DNA of 64,000 nt from Muribaculaceae bacterium (GCA_017547845.1 JAFYNZ010000028.1:1-64000), one strand, 5' to 3'; counted from the stretch's first letter, positions 44,654-56,097 are shown. Translations and numbers: made by a program. The notes: generated by a model from the sequence alone, not told the origin.

Positions 44654-45199
44654 TTATTTCTCGTTTTTAAATGGTAAGCCAAATTGTTTAAGGAGAGCGA
44701 AACCTTCTTCATCTGTGTTAGCTGATGTAACGAAAGTGATGTTCATACCCATCATCTTTGATACGCTATCGATGTTGATTTCAGGGAAGATGATTTGCTC
44801 TGTGATACCGAGTGTGTAGTTGCCACGGCCATCGAGCTTCGCATTGATACCCTTGAAGTCGCGGATACGAGGCAATGCCACGCGTACCAAACGTTCCAAG
44901 AATTCATACATGCGGTCGCGACGAAGTGTCACCATTACACCGACAGGCATTTTCTTACGCAACTTAAAGTTAGAGATGTCCTTACGTGAAAGAGTTGCTA
45001 CAGCCTTTTGACCTGTGATAGCAGTCAACTCGTTGATAGAAGTTTCGATCAACTTCTTGTCTTGAGTCGCAGCACCGATACCTTGGTTGATAACGATCTT
45101 TTCAAGTCTTGGAACCTGCATCACTGTAGTGTAGTTGAACTCTTTTTGAAGTGCAGGAACGATTCTTTCCTGATATTCCTTGCTAAGTGTTGTAGCCAT
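44654..45199 (-). CDS. rplE: 50S ribosomal protein L5
   Basis: 181 residues: [45 protein letters not shown]. Its ATG shares one base with the rplX stop (TAATG), so translation is coupled. Confidence 0.99.
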   Translation of the reverse strand: MATTLSKEYQERIVPALQKEFNYTTVMQVPRLEKIVINQGIGAATQDKKLIETSINELTAITGQKAVATLSRKDISNFKLRKKMPVGVMVTLRRDRMYEFLERLVRVALPRIRDFKGINAKLDGRGNYTLGITEQIIFPEINIDSVSKMMGMNITFVTSANTDEEGFALLKQFGLPFKNEK

Positions 45200-45519
45200 T
45201 ACTTAATCTCCTCTCCTGATTTTTTTGAATAACGAACTAATTTACCTGCATCATTCAACTTACGACCGATACGAGTAGGCTTGCCGCTCTTAGGGTCTAC
45301 AAGATTAAGATTAGAAATGTGTACAGGAGCTTCAATTTTCACGATTCCACCTTGTGGATATTTTGCACTGGGTTTAGTGCTCTTAGAGACGATGTTTACA
45401 CCCTCAACAACTGCACGGTTTTTCTTTACTTGCACTGAGAGTACACGTCCTGTTTTGCCCTTATCATCACCTGAAAGAACATAAACAATGTCACCCTTTT
45501 TGATATGTAATTTTGCCAT
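45199..45519 (-). CDS. rplX: 50S ribosomal protein L24
   Basis: 106 residues with a KOW motif: [23 protein letters not shown]. Initiates 50S assembly. Confidence 0.98.
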   Translation of the reverse strand: MAKLHIKKGDIVYVLSGDDKGKTGRVLSVQVKKNRAVVEGVNIVSKSTKPSAKYPQGGIVKIEAPVHISNLNLVDPKSGKPTRIGRKLNDAGKLVRYSKKSGEEIK

Positions 45520-45539
45520 TACTTTATTCTATTAGCTGA

Positions 45540-45905
45540 TTAGAGAACTTCAGGAGCAAGTGACACAATCTTCATGTTAACGGCACGCAATTCACGAGCC
45601 ACTGGACCGAAGATACGGCTGCCACGGATTTCACCTGCATTATTCAACAAAACACAAGCATTATCATCAAAACGGATGTAGCTACCATCTGCACGACGAA
45701 TTTCCTTCTTTGTGCGAACTACGATCGCTTTTGATACTGTACCCTTCTTTACATCTGATGAAGGGATAACGCTCTTAACCGAAACAACGATAATGTCGCC
45801 TACTGATGCATAACGACGACCTGTACCGCCAAGCACGTGGATACAAAGTGCTTCTTTTGCACCACTGTTATCTGCTACTGTCAAACGTGATTCACTCTGT
45901 ATCAT
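45540..45905 (-). CDS. rplN: 50S ribosomal protein L14
   Basis: 121 residues: [57 protein letters not shown]. Subunit-interface protein, 2 bp after rpsQ. Confidence 0.99.
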   Translation of the reverse strand: MIQSESRLTVADNSGAKEALCIHVLGGTGRRYASVGDIIVVSVKSVIPSSDVKKGTVSKAIVVRTKKEIRRADGSYIRFDDNACVLLNNAGEIRGSRIFGPVARELRAVNMKIVSLAPEVL

Positions 45906-45907
45906 AA

Positions 45908-46168
45908 TTACTTAACTTTTTCGATTATTTCAACAAGTCTCCATCTCTTAGTCTTGCTCAATGGACGAGTTTCCATCAAACGCACTGTATCGCCGATTGA
46001 ACACTCGTTGTTTTCATCATGAGCATGATACTTCTTTGTCTTATTGACAAACTTACCATAAATTGGGTGTTTCTCTTTCCACTTAATCTCAACAGTGATT
46101 GTCTTATCACCCTTGTTGCTAGAAACAACCCCAATTCTTTCTTTTCTCAAATGTCTTTTTACTTCCAT
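45908..46168 (-). CDS. rpsQ: 30S ribosomal protein S17
   Basis: 86 residues: [66 protein letters not shown]. Confidence 0.98.
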   Translation of the reverse strand: MEVKRHLRKERIGVVSSNKGDKTITVEIKWKEKHPIYGKFVNKTKKYHAHDENNECSIGDTVRLMETRPLSKTKRWRLVEIIEKVK

Positions 46169-46189
46169 TTTCTTAAATACTTAATAGGG

Positions 46190-46402
46190 TTATTCAACTA
46201 CTGAAGCTTGAGCTTCGATTTCTTTAGAACGCAACACGGTCTTCAGACGAGCAATCTCGCGACGATCACAAGTGATCTTCGCGGGATTGTCTATAGGAGA
46301 TATCGCGTGCGTTACTTTCAATTCACGATAAGCCTTCTCAGCGACCTCGATTTGGTCCTTGAGTTCTTTAATGCTTAATTCCTTGATTTCTTCCTTTTTC
46401 AT
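46190..46402 (-). CDS. rpmC: 50S ribosomal protein L29
   Basis: 70 residues, helical hairpin: MKKEEIKELSIKELKDQIE, REIARLKTVLRSKEIEA. Part of the polypeptide exit rim. Confidence 0.96.
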   Translation of the reverse strand: MKKEEIKELSIKELKDQIEVAEKAYRELKVTHAISPIDNPAKITCDRREIARLKTVLRSKEIEAQASVVE

Positions 46403-46417
46403 TGTTAAAATTATTTA

Positions 46418-46849
46418 TTATACGTTCTGAGATGGATCGTAATCTCTTCTCACAACGAACTTTGTAATAACAGGAAGCTTCTGTGCAGCAAGACGGAGTG
46501 CTTCTTTAGCGATGTCATAGCTTACACCTTCTACTTCGATGATGATACGTCCTGGAGTTACAGGTGCTACGTAACCTTCTGGGTTACCCTTACCTTTACC
46601 CATACGTACTTCTGCAGGCTTCTTAGTGATTGGTTTGTCCGGGAAAATACGGATCCAAATCTGACCTTGACGCTGCATGTAACGAGTCACAGCGATACGG
46701 GCTGCTTCAATTTGGCGACCTGTGATCCACTTAGCTTCAAGAGTCTTGATACCAAATGAACCGAAAGCCAACTGATTGCCACGTTGAGCCTCACCTTTCA
46801 TGCGGCCCTTTTGTGATCTGCGATATCTGGTTTTCTTTGGTTGTAACAT
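46418..46849 (-). CDS. rplP: 50S ribosomal protein L16
   Basis: 143 residues: [69 protein letters not shown]. Confidence 0.99.
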   Translation of the reverse strand: MLQPKKTRYRRSQKGRMKGEAQRGNQLAFGSFGIKTLEAKWITGRQIEAARIAVTRYMQRQGQIWIRIFPDKPITKKPAEVRMGKGKGNPEGYVAPVTPGRIIIEVEGVSYDIAKEALRLAAQKLPVITKFVVRRDYDPSQNV

Positions 46850-46869
46850 TGTTCTGTAGATTCAGTTAA

Positions 46870-47610
46870 TTAACGATTGTTGTTTTTCTTATTACGGAAA
46901 CCACCCTTACGAGCACCACCACCTTGACGTGCATTTTCCTTAGAATTTGCAGTGTATTGTGGAGTGAGGTCGCGCTTGCCATAAACTTCGCCACGGCAAA
47001 TCCAAACCTTGATACCGATAATACCCACCTTAGTGAGAGCTTCTACCAAAGCGTAGTCGATGTCTGCACGGAGAGTGTGAAGTGGAGTACGACCCTCTTT
47101 GAACATTTCTGAACGAGCCATTTCAGCACCGTTCAAACGACCGCTCACTTGGATCTTGATACCTTCAGCACCTGCACGCATAGTTGAAGCGACAGCCATC
47201 TTCACAGCGCGACGATAAGCTACCTTGCCTTCTACTTGGCGAGCGATGTTAGCAGCAACGATCTCTGCATCCAATTCAGGACGCTTGATTTCGTGGATAT
47301 TGATTTGTACTTCCTTTTCGGTGAGCTTCTTGAGTTCTTCTTTGAGAGCATCGACATCCTTACCACCCTTACCGATAATCATACCAGGACGAGAAGTGCA
47401 GATAGTCACAGTCACCATCTTAAGTGTACGTTCGATGATAATTCTTGAAACGCTAGCTTTAGCAAGACGAGTTTGGAGATACTTACGGATTTTGCTGTCC
47501 TCAAGAAGAGTTTCACCAAACTTCTTACCTTTCTTGCCACCATACCAGTTAGAGTCCCAACCACGGATGACACCGAGGCGATTTGCAATAGGATTTACTT
47601 TCTGACCCAT
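46870..47610 (-). CDS. rpsC: 30S ribosomal protein S3
   Basis: 246 residues: KH domain with [17 protein letters not shown], and C-domain [26 protein letters not shown]. Tail is Arg/Gly/Asn-rich ([16 protein letters not shown]). Confidence 0.99.
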   Translation of the reverse strand: MGQKVNPIANRLGVIRGWDSNWYGGKKGKKFGETLLEDSKIRKYLQTRLAKASVSRIIIERTLKMVTVTICTSRPGMIIGKGGKDVDALKEELKKLTEKEVQINIHEIKRPELDAEIVAANIARQVEGKVAYRRAVKMAVASTMRAGAEGIKIQVSGRLNGAEMARSEMFKEGRTPLHTLRADIDYALVEALTKVGIIGIKVWICRGEVYGKRDLTPQYTANSKENARQGGGARKGGFRNKKNNNR

Positions 47611-47618
47611 TTTATTTA

Positions 47619-48026
47619 TTAAGCTTTAGCGTTATTATCTTTAGTATCCACAAACAATGTCACATGGTTAGAGCGCTTACGGATTCTGTAGCCTCTACCT
47701 TGTGGAGCTGGACGAAGGCGCTTAAGCATTGGAGCACAATCTACGAAGATAGTTGTGATGAAAAGTTCTCCTTGCTCAGCCTTACGCTCGTTCTTTTGCT
47801 CCCAGTTAGCGATTGCAGAGCGGAGGAGTTTTTCCACGCGCTGTGCAGCCTCTTTATTTGAGAATTTAAGGATGCCGAGAGCCTTGAACACTTCTTGACC
47901 GCGAACCATGTCAGCCACCAAACGCATTTTGCGAGGTGATGTTGGCACATTGCGCAGCTTAGCGAAGCTCTGTGATTTGCGGGCCTCCTTTATCATTTCA
48001 GCTGATTGTCTTTTTCTTACACCCAT
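47619..48026 (-). CDS. rplV: 50S ribosomal protein L22
   Basis: 135 residues: [33 protein letters not shown]-type end (here [19 protein letters not shown]). Its loop lines the exit tunnel. Confidence 0.98.
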   Translation of the reverse strand: MGVRKRQSAEMIKEARKSQSFAKLRNVPTSPRKMRLVADMVRGQEVFKALGILKFSNKEAAQRVEKLLRSAIANWEQKNERKAEQGELFITTIFVDCAPMLKRLRPAPQGRGYRIRKRSNHVTLFVDTKDNNAKA

Positions 48027-48070
48027 TGTATTTTATTCTTTATTTTTTCTTGAATTAATATTACGGGCCA

Positions 48071-48340
48071 TTATTTCTTCTTGTTACCACCGTGACCACG
48101 GAAGTTACGAGTTGGAGCGAATTCTCCAAGCTTGTGACCAACCATGTTTTCAGTTACGTAAACAGGAATGAACTTGTTACCATTGTGCACTGCGAAAGTG
48201 TGACCTACGAAGTCAGGCGAAATCATAGAAGCACGGCTCCAAGTCTTGATTACAGACTTCTTGCCTGATTCTTCCATAGCAGCCACTTTCTTTTCGAGCT
48301 TAACGCTGATAAATGGTCCTTTTTTTAATGAACGACTCAT
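48071..48340 (-). CDS. rpsS: 30S ribosomal protein S19
   Basis: 89 residues: [59 protein letters not shown]. Confidence 0.99.
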   Translation of the reverse strand: MSRSLKKGPFISVKLEKKVAAMEESGKKSVIKTWSRASMISPDFVGHTFAVHNGNKFIPVYVTENMVGHKLGEFAPTRNFRGHGGNKKK

Positions 48341-48360
48341 AGTTGTTTAATTAATCAAAT

Positions 48361-49188
48361 TTACTTTTTTCTTCTTTCAATAATGTACTTAGAAGACTGT
48401 TTCTTAGGAGCACGTGTCTTCAAGCCCTTAGCATACAAGCCTGTACGTGAACGTGGGTGACCACCAGACGCACGACCTTCACCACCACCCATTGGGTGAT
48501 CGACTGGGTTCATAACAACACCACGGTTGTGAGGACGACGGCCGAGGTGGCGAGTTCTACCTGCTTTACCTGATTGCTCGAGAGCGTGATCAGAGTTACC
48601 GACAACGCCTACTGTTGCTTTACAAGCAGCGAGGACTTTACGTGTTTCTCCTGAAGGCAATTTGATAATCGCGTAATCACCTTCACGCGATGTCAACTGA
48701 GCGAACGTACCGGCAGAGCGAGCCATAGAAGCGCCCTGACCTGGACGAAGTTCAATACAATGGATTACTGTACCTACAGGTATTTTGCTTAGTGGGAGAG
48801 CGTTACCAACTTCTGGAGCTGCATCTGGACCACTCATGACTGTAGTGCCAACTTCAAGACCGTTGGGTGCAATCATGTAAGCTTTTGTTCCGTCAACGTA
48901 GTAGAGCAATGCGATACGAGCCGAACGGTTTGGGTCGTATTCGATTGTTTTTACTACCGCTGGTACACCGTCTTTAGTTCTCTTGAAGTCGATGAAACGA
49001 TATCTGCGCTTGTGACCTCCACCACGATAGCGTGTTGCGAGGTGACCTTCGGCATTACGACCGCCAGTAGAACGCTTTCCTACTGTAAGAGATTTTTCTG
49101 GTGTAGTAGCAGTGATTGTTCCTTTAAATACACCAATAATTTTGTGACGTTGCCCCGGTGTAGTGGGCTTAAATTTTTTAACTGCCAT
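48361..49188 (-). CDS. rplB: 50S ribosomal protein L2
   Basis: 275 residues: [37 protein letters not shown], then [21 protein letters not shown] containing the conserved His near the peptidyl-transferase centre. Confidence 0.99.
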   Translation of the reverse strand: MAVKKFKPTTPGQRHKIIGVFKGTITATTPEKSLTVGKRSTGGRNAEGHLATRYRGGGHKRRYRFIDFKRTKDGVPAVVKTIEYDPNRSARIALLYYVDGTKAYMIAPNGLEVGTTVMSGPDAAPEVGNALPLSKIPVGTVIHCIELRPGQGASMARSAGTFAQLTSREGDYAIIKLPSGETRKVLAACKATVGVVGNSDHALEQSGKAGRTRHLGRRPHNRGVVMNPVDHPMGGGEGRASGGHPRSRTGLYAKGLKTRAPKKQSSKYIIERRKK

Positions 49189-49196
49189 TCTATTTA

Positions 49197-49487
49197 TTAA
49201 ATATTGCTATAGTAGTCAATTGATTGTCCTTCAGCCACCATAACCAATGCTTTCTTGAATGCAGCAGTTTTACCCTTGAGCAAGCCGCTCTTAGTGTAAC
49301 GTTGCTTTCTTTTGCCGGCATAGTTAGCTGTGTTAACTTTAACCACTTTGACGTTGTACAACTTTTCTACAATATCCTTGATTTGAAATTTGTTTGCGTC
49401 TGGAGACACAGCAAATGTGTAACAATTGAGCTTTTCAGTCACTGCTGTAGCCTTCTCTGTTACGATTGGTCTGATTTGAATATCCAT
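49197..49487 (-). CDS. rplW: 50S ribosomal protein L23
   Basis: 96 residues: [46 protein letters not shown]. Exit-site docking point for SRP and trigger factor. Confidence 0.98.
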   Translation of the reverse strand: MDIQIRPIVTEKATAVTEKLNCYTFAVSPDANKFQIKDIVEKLYNVKVVKVNTANYAGKRKQRYTKSGLLKGKTAAFKKALVMVAEGQSIDYYSNI

Positions 49488-49508
49488 AGTTTTCTATATC
49501 TCCTTGAA

Positions 49509-50144
49509 TTAAAGTTCATTAATTTGATTTACGCTATCTTCTGTCAATACCAAAGCATTATTGTTCAATATTGCGTATGTATTGAGGTCGCGTGCCTGCA
49601 TCATTTTAGCGTTTGGCACGTTTCTAAGGGACAAATATACGTTATTATTTGCTTCTGACAAAACTAAAAGCACTTTTTTGTCCTCAATTTTAAGATTTTT
49701 AGCAAAATCGATGTAATTTTTGGTCTTTGGAGCCTCGAAAGTGAAGTTTTCCACCACAATAAGCTCATTGTTCTGAACCTTTGAAGTGAGTGCAAGTTTA
49801 CGAGCCAACATTTTCACTTTTTTATTGATTTTGAATCTATAGTCGCGAGGACGTGGACCGAATACTCTACCACCACCTACGAGTACTGGAGAGTTGATAT
49901 CACCACGGCGAGCACCGCCACCACCTTTTTGGCGACCGAGCTTGCGAGTAGATCCAGAAACTTCACTACGTTCTTTGCTCTTGTGAGTTCCTTGACGTTG
50001 GTTAGCGAGGAATTGTTTTACGTCGAGATACACTACGTGTTCTGGATTAGCCTCGTTACCTGCTTCGTAAGCAAAAACGTCATCATTGAGGGTAATTTTA
50101 CGACCTGTGTCTTGTCCTTTGATGTTATATACTGCTACTTCCAT
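49509..50144 (-). CDS. rplD: 50S ribosomal protein L4
   Basis: 211 residues: [33 protein letters not shown] is the tunnel loop, [16 protein letters not shown] follows. In E. coli L4 represses the S10 operon. Start codon shares one base with the rplC stop. Confidence 0.98.
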   Translation of the reverse strand: MEVAVYNIKGQDTGRKITLNDDVFAYEAGNEANPEHVVYLDVKQFLANQRQGTHKSKERSEVSGSTRKLGRQKGGGGARRGDINSPVLVGGGRVFGPRPRDYRFKINKKVKMLARKLALTSKVQNNELIVVENFTFEAPKTKNYIDFAKNLKIEDKKVLLVLSEANNNVYLSLRNVPNAKMMQARDLNTYAILNNNALVLTEDSVNQINEL

Positions 50145-50761
50145 TATTTCTCAACAATTACGATTGAACCTTTACTACCTGGGATAGAACCCTTAATCAT
50201 CAACACATTGTGCTCTGGGAGAACCTTGATCACTTGAAGGTTTTGCACAGTCACGCGTTCGTTACCAGTCTGACCGGCCATGCGCATGCCCTTGAATACC
50301 TTTGCTGGGTAAGAACAAGCACCGATTGAACCTGGAGCGCGGAGACGGTTGTGCTGACCGTGTGTACGTTGACCTACACCACCGAAACCATGACGCTTAA
50401 CTACACCTTGGAAACCTTTACCCTTAGAAGTACCAACTACGTCTACGAAACCACCTTCTTGGAAGATGTCGACAGTGATAGTTGCACCTAATTCAGGCAC
50501 TTCTGTGAATGATTTGAACTCGGCCAAGTGTCTCATTGGAGCTACTCCTGCTTTCTTGAAATGACCTGCTTCTGGCTTAGTTGTGTGCTTTTCTTTCTTT
50601 TCTTGGAAACCAAGTTGCACAGCTGCATAGCCGTCATTTTCTACTGTCTTGATTTGAGTAACTACACAAGGACCTACTTCGATAACAGTGCACGGAATGT
50701 TCTTACCGTCGGCACTGAAAACGGATGTCATTCCGATTTTCTTTCCTAATAATCCTGGCAT
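50144..50761 (-). CDS. rplC: 50S ribosomal protein L3
   Basis: 205 residues: [64 protein letters not shown]. Confidence 0.99.
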   Translation of the reverse strand: MPGLLGKKIGMTSVFSADGKNIPCTVIEVGPCVVTQIKTVENDGYAAVQLGFQEKKEKHTTKPEAGHFKKAGVAPMRHLAEFKSFTEVPELGATITVDIFQEGGFVDVVGTSKGKGFQGVVKRHGFGGVGQRTHGQHNRLRAPGSIGACSYPAKVFKGMRMAGQTGNERVTVQNLQVIKVLPEHNVLMIKGSIPGSKGSIVIVEK

Positions 50762-50789
50762 TTCTACTAAATTTTAAAAATTAAACGAA

Positions 50790-51095
50790 TCACACTTTAA
50801 TTGATACATCTACGCCGCTAGGCAATTCAAGCTTCATAAGAGCGTCTACAGTCTTAGAAGTAGAGCTGTAGATGTCGATAAGACGCTGGAATGAAGACAA
50901 CTGGAACTGTTCGCGTGACTTCTTGTTTACGAAAGTCGAGCGGTTAACAGTAAAGATACGTTTGTGAGTGGGAAGCGGAATTGGACCGCTTACCACTGCA
51001 CCTGTAGCCTTAACTGTCTTTACAATCTTTTCAGCTGATTTATCAACCAAGCTGTGATCGTAAGATTTCAATTTAATTCTAATTTTTTGGCTCAT
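50790..51095 (-). CDS. rpsJ: 30S ribosomal protein S10
   Basis: 101 residues: [50 protein letters not shown]. Also NusE in antitermination. Only 16 bp after fusA: tuf does not lie between, and str and S10 sections are fused in one run. Confidence 0.99.
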   Translation of the reverse strand: MSQKIRIKLKSYDHSLVDKSAEKIVKTVKATGAVVSGPIPLPTHKRIFTVNRSTFVNKKSREQFQLSSFQRLIDIYSSTSKTVDALMKLELPSGVDVSIKV

Positions 51096-51111
51096 ATATT
51101 TTTTAATAAAA

Positions 51112-53232
51112 TTATTTCAACAAATCAACACGGCCTTGACATTCTGTGAGAACGTTCTTAGCGATTGAAGAGCTAACTTCTGCGTAGTGAGAGAATGTCA
51201 TTGTAGAAGTTGCACGACCTGAAGTGATTGTACGGAGTGCAGTCACATAACCGAACATTTCAGCAAGTGGAGACTTAGCCTTGACGATACGTGCACCGCT
51301 GCGGCTTGTTTCCATACCTTCTACTTGACCACGACGCTTGTTAAGGTCACCGATTACGTCACCCATTGATTCTTCTGGAGTAACTACTTCGATCTTCATG
51401 ATTGGCTCTTGGAGCACTGGACCTGCTTTTTCGCAAGCCTTCTTGAATGCTTGGATAGCACAAAGTTCGAATGAAAGTTGGTCAGAGTCGACTGGGTGGA
51501 AGCTACCATCAAGGAGAGTAACCTTGAGTTGTTCTACTGGGTAACCAGCGAGAACACCATTCTTCATAGCTGTTTGGAAACCCTTTTGTACAGATGGGAT
51601 GTATTCCTTAGGAACGTTACCACCCTTAACTTCGTCAACGAATTGCAAGCTACCTTCGAAGCCTTCGTCTACTGGCTCAACGCGTACGATGATGTCAGCG
51701 AACTTACCACGACCACCAGTTTGCTTCTTAAATGTTTCACGAAGTTCAACTGCTTGTGTAATAGCTTCCTTGTAAGTAACTTGTGGACGACCTTGGTTAC
51801 ATTCTACCTTGAACTCACGACGAAGACGGTCGATAATGATATCGAGGTGAAGCTCACCCATACCGCTGATGACAGTTTGACCTGTTTCTTCGTTAGTTTC
51901 AACGCGGAATGTTGGGTCTTCTTCAGCAAGCTTTTGGAGACCAACACCGAGTTTATCAAGGTCTTTTTGTGTCTTAGGCTCTACTGCGATACCGATCACT
52001 GGATCTGGGAATTCCATTGCTTCGAGTACGATAGGAGCGTCTTCAGCACAAAGAGTGTCACCTGTGCGGATATCCTTGAAACCTACGCCGGCACCGATAT
52101 CACCGCAGCCGATCATTTCCTTAGGGTTTTGCTTGTTAGAGTGCATTTGGAAGAGACGTGAGATACGTTCCTTCTTACCTGAACGGCTGTTGAAGCAGTA
52201 GCTACCTGCAGCCATTTCACCAGAGTAAACGCGGAAGAAGCAGAGACGACCTACATATGGGTCGGTTGCAATCTTAAATGCGAGAGCAGCCAATGGTTCG
52301 TCTGCGCTTGGCTTACGAGTGATGATAGTCTCAGGATCGCCAACTTCGTGACCTTCGATAGCACCTTGGTCAGCTGGAGATGGAAGGTAAGCACATACGT
52401 TGTCGAGCAATGCTTGTACGCCCTTGTTCTTGAATGAAGAGCCACAAGTCATTGGGTTAACGTGCATACCAAGAGTTGCTGTACGGATAGCTGACTTGAT
52501 TTCGTCTACTGTGATAGTAGATGGGTCATCGAAGTATTTTTCCATGAATGCTTCGTCAAACTCAGCGAGAGTTTCGAGCATCTTGTCACGCCATTCTTCA
52601 GCTTCGTCGCGAAGGTTAGCAGGGATTTCTTCAATAGAGTATTCAGCACCCATAGTTTCATCGTGCCAGAAGTAAGCCTTCATAGTCACGAGGTCAACTA
52701 CACCCTTGAATGTTTCTTCAGCACCGATTGGAATTTGGATTGGAAGTGGGTTAGCACCGAGCACTTCGCGCACCTGGCGAACCACTTCGAAGAAGTTTGC
52801 ACCAGAGCGGTCCATCTTGTTGACGTAACCGATACGTGGCACGTTATATTTGTCAGCTTGACGCCAAACTGTTTCTGACTGAGGCTCAACACCACCTACT
52901 GCACAGAATGCAGCGACAGCACCGTCGAGTACACGCAAAGAACGTTCTACTTCTACTGTAAAGTCAACGTGTCCAGGAGTGTCAATAAGATTAATCTTGT
53001 ATTGAGTATCGTTGTATTTCCAGAACGCTGTTGTCGCAGCAGATGTAATTGTGATACCACGTTCTTGCTCCTGTTCCATCCAGTCCATAGTAGCACCACC
53101 ATCGTGTACTTCACCGATTTTGTGAGTAAGACCTGTATAGAAGAGGATACGTTCAGAAGTTGTTGTCTTACCGGCATCGATGTGAGCCATGATACCGATA
53201 TTTCTGGTAAGTTTAAGATCTTCTTTTGCCAT
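51112..53232 (-). CDS. fusA: Elongation factor G
   Basis: 706 residues. G1 [20 protein letters not shown]2 [12 protein letters not shown]3 [22 protein letters not shown]4 [10 protein letters not shown]; domain [20 protein letters not shown]. As it sits in the str operon, it is the housekeeping translocase; Bacteroides can carry further EF-G2-like paralogues elsewhere. Confidence 0.97.
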   Translation of the reverse strand: MAKEDLKLTRNIGIMAHIDAGKTTTSERILFYTGLTHKIGEVHDGGATMDWMEQEQERGITITSAATTAFWKYNDTQYKINLIDTPGHVDFTVEVERSLRVLDGAVAAFCAVGGVEPQSETVWRQADKYNVPRIGYVNKMDRSGANFFEVVRQVREVLGANPLPIQIPIGAEETFKGVVDLVTMKAYFWHDETMGAEYSIEEIPANLRDEAEEWRDKMLETLAEFDEAFMEKYFDDPSTITVDEIKSAIRTATLGMHVNPMTCGSSFKNKGVQALLDNVCAYLPSPADQGAIEGHEVGDPETIITRKPSADEPLAALAFKIATDPYVGRLCFFRVYSGEMAAGSYCFNSRSGKKERISRLFQMHSNKQNPKEMIGCGDIGAGVGFKDIRTGDTLCAEDAPIVLEAMEFPDPVIGIAVEPKTQKDLDKLGVGLQKLAEEDPTFRVETNEETGQTVISGMGELHLDIIIDRLRREFKVECNQGRPQVTYKEAITQAVELRETFKKQTGGRGKFADIIVRVEPVDEGFEGSLQFVDEVKGGNVPKEYIPSVQKGFQTAMKNGVLAGYPVEQLKVTLLDGSFHPVDSDQLSFELCAIQAFKKACEKAGPVLQEPIMKIEVVTPEESMGDVIGDLNKRRGQVEGMETSRSGARIVKAKSPLAEMFGYVTALRTITSGRATSTMTFSHYAEVSSSIAKNVLTECQGRVDLLK

Positions 53233-53254
53233 TGTGAAAAGTATCTATCAATTA

Positions 53255-53731
53255 TTAAAATCTGAAGTGAGCGAAAGCACGGTTAGCTTCAGCCATGCGG
53301 TGCATATCTTCTTTACGCTTGAAAGCACCACCTTGCTCGTTGAATGCGTCAACGATTTCAGCAGCAAGCTTGTCGGCCATAGTTTTACCACCACGCTTAC
53401 GAGCGAAGATGATAAGGTTCTTCATTGAGATAGACTCTTTACGATCCGGACGGATTTCAGTTGGAACTTGGAAAGTAGCACCACCGATACGGCGTGACTT
53501 AACTTCCACTTGAGGAGTAATCTTTTCGAGCGCTGCTTTCCAGATTTCGAGAGCAGTCTTCTCCTCGTTAGGCAATTTAGACTTCACAGTCTCAAGAGCT
53601 GTATAGAAAATAGTGTATGCAGTGTTTTTCTTACCGTCATACATCAAGTGATTTACGAATTTAGTAACTCGTACATCGTTAAAAACAGGATCCGGAAGGA
53701 TCACTCTTTTTTTTGGTTTAGCTTTTCTCAT
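53255..53731 (-). CDS. rpsG: 30S ribosomal protein S7
   Basis: The frame is open from 53797, but [19 protein letters not shown] at 53731 gives the family length, 158 residues. [39 protein letters not shown] and [17 protein letters not shown] are diagnostic. S7 organises the 30S head and in E. coli represses translation by binding the rpsL-rpsG intercistronic RNA. Confidence 0.98.
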   Translation of the reverse strand: MRKAKPKKRVILPDPVFNDVRVTKFVNHLMYDGKKNTAYTIFYTALETVKSKLPNEEKTALEIWKAALEKITPQVEVKSRRIGGATFQVPTEIRPDRKESISMKNLIIFARKRGGKTMADKLAAEIVDAFNEQGGAFKRKEDMHRMAEANRAFAHFRF

Positions 53732-53751
53732 TTTAAAATAATTGTGTTTTT

Positions 53752-53832
53752 GTTTTTGGCTGCTTTTTACATCTTCAACGACACACTCTTGTGTCATTTA
53801 CTCAACCTGTAGCCATCCAATAAATCAAAAAC
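53752..53832 (-). promoter_or_regulatory. Foldable rpsL-rpsG intercistronic region (candidate S7 site)
   Basis: The gap 53732-53876 (145 nt) is the longest inside the cluster. Within it AGCCA (53815-53811) pairs with TGGCT (53761-53757), GTTTT (53752-53756) with AAAAC (53828-53832), and a hairpin GACACA/TGTGTC (53780-53795) lies inside. In E. coli S7 binds the same interval. Sequence similarity to the E. coli site is not claimed. Confidence 0.45.
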
Positions 53833-53876
53833 TAGTTTTAAATTGTGATTTAATTGAATCTGCAGTTCAGGAATAA

Positions 53877-54260
53877 TTATTTCTTAGCTGCTTTAGGACG
53901 CTTCGCACCGTATTTAGAGCGACGTTGTGTACGGCCGTTTACACCTGCAGTATCGAGAGTACCGCGAACGATGTGATAACGAACACCCGGAAGGTCTTTC
54001 ACACGACCACCACGTACCATTACGATTGAGTGCTCCTGAAGGTTGTGTCCTTCACCTGGGATGTAAGAGTTGACCTCTTTACCGTTAGTGAGGCGCACAC
54101 GCGCAACTTTACGCATAGCCGAGTTAGGCTTCTTAGGAGTTGTAGTGTAAACTCTCACGCAAACGCCACGACGTTGTGGGCATGAATCCAATGCCGGTGA
54201 TTTGCTCTTATCTTGCAAAGCCACACGTCCTTTTCTTACTAATTGTTGAATTGTAGGCAT
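53877..54260 (-). CDS. rpsL: 30S ribosomal protein S12
   Basis: 127 residues: [47 protein letters not shown] with the K43-equivalent lysine wild-type (TTPKKPNSA), and [16 protein letters not shown] including the K88 region. No streptomycin-resistance substitution is seen at the PKKPN site. First gene of the cluster. Confidence 0.99.
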   Translation of the reverse strand: MPTIQQLVRKGRVALQDKSKSPALDSCPQRRGVCVRVYTTTPKKPNSAMRKVARVRLTNGKEVNSYIPGEGHNLQEHSIVMVRGGRVKDLPGVRYHIVRGTLDTAGVNGRTQRRSKYGAKRPKAAKK

Positions 54261-54310
54261 TCTTTGTCTTTTTTACTTTTATTTTGTTAATAGTTCTCTC
54301 TTGTTTTACG

Positions 54311-54348
54311 AGTGGCAGACCACGTCTACACACCCAACAAACGCCACT
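54311..54348 (-). promoter_or_regulatory. Hairpin in the rpsL leader
   Basis: AGTGGC (54348-54343 in mRNA sense) pairs with GCCACT (54316-54311), enclosing about 26 nt with a further AGAC/GTCT helix. It is in the approximately 140-nt untranslated leader, 50 nt before the ATG. No T-run follows, so it is not a terminator. Confidence 0.45.
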
Positions 54349-54403
54349 AAAGTCCTATTTATCAGGAAATTAGCAACATCAGACTTTCAAATTCTCTCCA
54401 AAA

Positions 54404-54441
54404 GCGATGCAAAGTTACTAATAATTAGCGAATTACGCAAT
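54404..54441 (-). promoter_or_regulatory. Promoter of the str-S10-spc-alpha cluster
   Basis: Minus strand: ATTG (54441-54438), 20 nt, TAACTTTGCATCGC (54417-54404). No other consensus promoter was found between here and 36197, so the 32-gene run may be read largely from this site. Confidence 0.75.
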
Positions 54442-54544
54442 ATATCGCCTTATTTTTTTCGTCGCAACTCGTTTTTTTCGTCTAAAGGAACTTCTAAAAA
54501 ATCCACAAACACTACGAAGCAATTTGCAGAAACCCCTCAAGAAA

Positions 54545-54575
54545 AGCAGTCCACACCTCGAAGGTGCAGACTGCT
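54545..54575 (-). terminator. Terminator after the GlmU-like gene
   Basis: AGCAGTC (54545-54551) pairs with GACTGCT (54569-54575); CACCT/AGGTG forms an inner helix. On the minus strand TTTTCTT follows. The rest of the gap 54576-54735 shows no gene. Confidence 0.85.
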
Positions 54576-54735
54576 GTATACTTCAGAATCTATCATCTCA
54601 CTATCGCCACGCCGACATTCGCTCAAATGCCACTCATGCGTATTCACGCACAATACTGCCACAATTGTCGAGCATTGAGATTTTATCGCACGACTGTCGT
54701 AATCGCGACTTTCTGCGACACCACAATCCGACGAC

Positions 54736-55917
54736 CTATTTATATGTGTCGGCTATCTTATAGATTTCTTCAAAGATTTCGTAATCAAGGTCGGTAAGCA
54801 ACAGACCACGTCGTGCCATTGCACGGTTGGCTATATCGAAGAATTTCTTGAGTTGGACATCCGTAAATCCTCCGACAGGCGAACCCTCGCTGAATGACGG
54901 AATAAACGTGCGAGGAAAACCTGAGCCATGAATGTTTACGCCGACTCCGACTACCGTCGCTGTGTTAAACATGCAGTTGATGCCCACCTTGGAGTGATCA
55001 CCCATTATGAGACCGCAGAATTGAAGGTCGGTGCGCATGAACGTGTGGTCGGGATAATTCCATACGCGAATCTTCGAGTAGTCGTTCTTGAGATTGGAAG
55101 CGTTTGTTCCGGCACCAATATTGCACCACTCTCCTATCACGGCATTACCCAAGAATCCATCGTGTGCCTTATTACTGTAGCCGAATACCACAACATTGTT
55201 CAACTCTCCACCCACTTTAGACCATGGACCGATAGTGGTGTCGCTATATATCTTCGACCCCATATTGATATTGGAGTGTTCGCACAATGCCATCGGACCA
55301 CGCACACAGCTTCCCTCCATGACTTGCGCATCTTTACCTATATATATAGGACCGCCGTTTGTATTCAAGAAAGCACCTTCGACATAAGCGCCTTCTTCGA
55401 CAAACACCAAGCCGGGATCGCCTATTACTGTGTTTGAAGCCGACAAAGCACAACTTGTTCTGCCCTTGGTAATCATCTCGAAATCCTGCTTGATGACAGC
55501 ACCATTATTAAGGAAGATATCAAACAGATAGTGCAACACAAGGCATTCGCCATTGTATTCCTTCTTCATATAGTTATCGGCATGCATATCGGGCGACACA
55601 CCTCTATAGGCAATAAAATCATCACCTTTAAATAATGCTTCACCGATTTCGAGTCTTAGAACTTCTTCGACCAAAGTCGGATTAGGCACCACATTGCCGG
55701 CGATAAACAAATTATCGTCAATCTCTTCTGCTTTATATTTCTTGACGAGAAAACCGACTGTGCGATAGCCGTAACGACAATCTTGAGGCAACATCATTGC
55801 CCATTTCTCACGAATGGTCGTGATACCGATTCTGAAATCAGCCACCGGACGCGTGAATGTCATCGGCAAGAGGTCGGCATGCACTCGCGGCAAATCATAA
55901 AAGATTACATTTATCAT
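54736..55917 (-). CDS. GlmU-family putative sugar nucleotidyltransferase
   Basis: 393 residues: a short N-terminal nucleotidyltransferase-like part (MINVIFYDLPRVHADLLPMTFTRPVADFRIGI, with the L-P-x-T-x-T-R-P motif of the GlmU-like family) and a left-handed beta-helix from about 160 (hexapeptides such as IGDPGLVFVEEGAYVEGAFL, VIGEWCNIGAGTNASNLKNDYS). It lacks the GxGTRM loop of true GlmU, so UTP-dependent uridylyltransferase activity is doubtful. The family is typical for Bacteroidota and its substrate is unknown. Confidence 0.88.
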   Translation of the reverse strand: MINVIFYDLPRVHADLLPMTFTRPVADFRIGITTIREKWAMMLPQDCRYGYRTVGFLVKKYKAEEIDDNLFIAGNVVPNPTLVEEVLRLEIGEALFKGDDFIAYRGVSPDMHADNYMKKEYNGECLVLHYLFDIFLNNGAVIKQDFEMITKGRTSCALSASNTVIGDPGLVFVEEGAYVEGAFLNTNGGPIYIGKDAQVMEGSCVRGPMALCEHSNINMGSKIYSDTTIGPWSKVGGELNNVVVFGYSNKAHDGFLGNAVIGEWCNIGAGTNASNLKNDYSKIRVWNYPDHTFMRTDLQFCGLIMGDHSKVGINCMFNTATVVGVGVNIHGSGFPRTFIPSFSEGSPVGGFTDVQLKKFFDIANRAMARRGLLLTDLDYEIFEEIYKIADTYK

Positions 55918-55963
55918 AGTCTATTTCTTTCTGAAATTTCACTAAAACATCTATCTTAGACCA

Positions 55964-55971
55964 CAAAAGTA
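55964..55971 (-). promoter_or_regulatory. Probable -7 box of the GlmU-like gene
   Basis: TACTTTTG on the minus strand, 47 bp before the start. The -33 box is not at standard spacing. Confidence 0.45.
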
Positions 55972-56031
55972 ATCTTTTTTTCACAAACAAACGCTACATA
56001 AGTCACTAAATCAGCCAAAAAGCGAAAAATA

Positions 56032-56063
56032 TTTGCATATAACATCTAATTTTACTATCTTTA
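56032..56063 (+). promoter_or_regulatory. Aminopeptidase P promoter
   Basis: TTTG (56032-56035), 20 nt, TATCTTTA (56056-56063); one mismatch in the -7 box. Leader about 28 nt. Confidence 0.65.
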
Positions 56064-56097
56064 CACCATAAAAATTACAACAAACAAAATTTGAATC

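Noticed and set aside
53841-53855. TTGTGATTT outside the array as a possible tracrRNA anti-repeat
   Set aside because: Only 9 bases match the repeat, it is in the rpsL-rpsG gap, and no terminator or promoter context fits; the tracrRNA is expected near cas9 beyond 64000.
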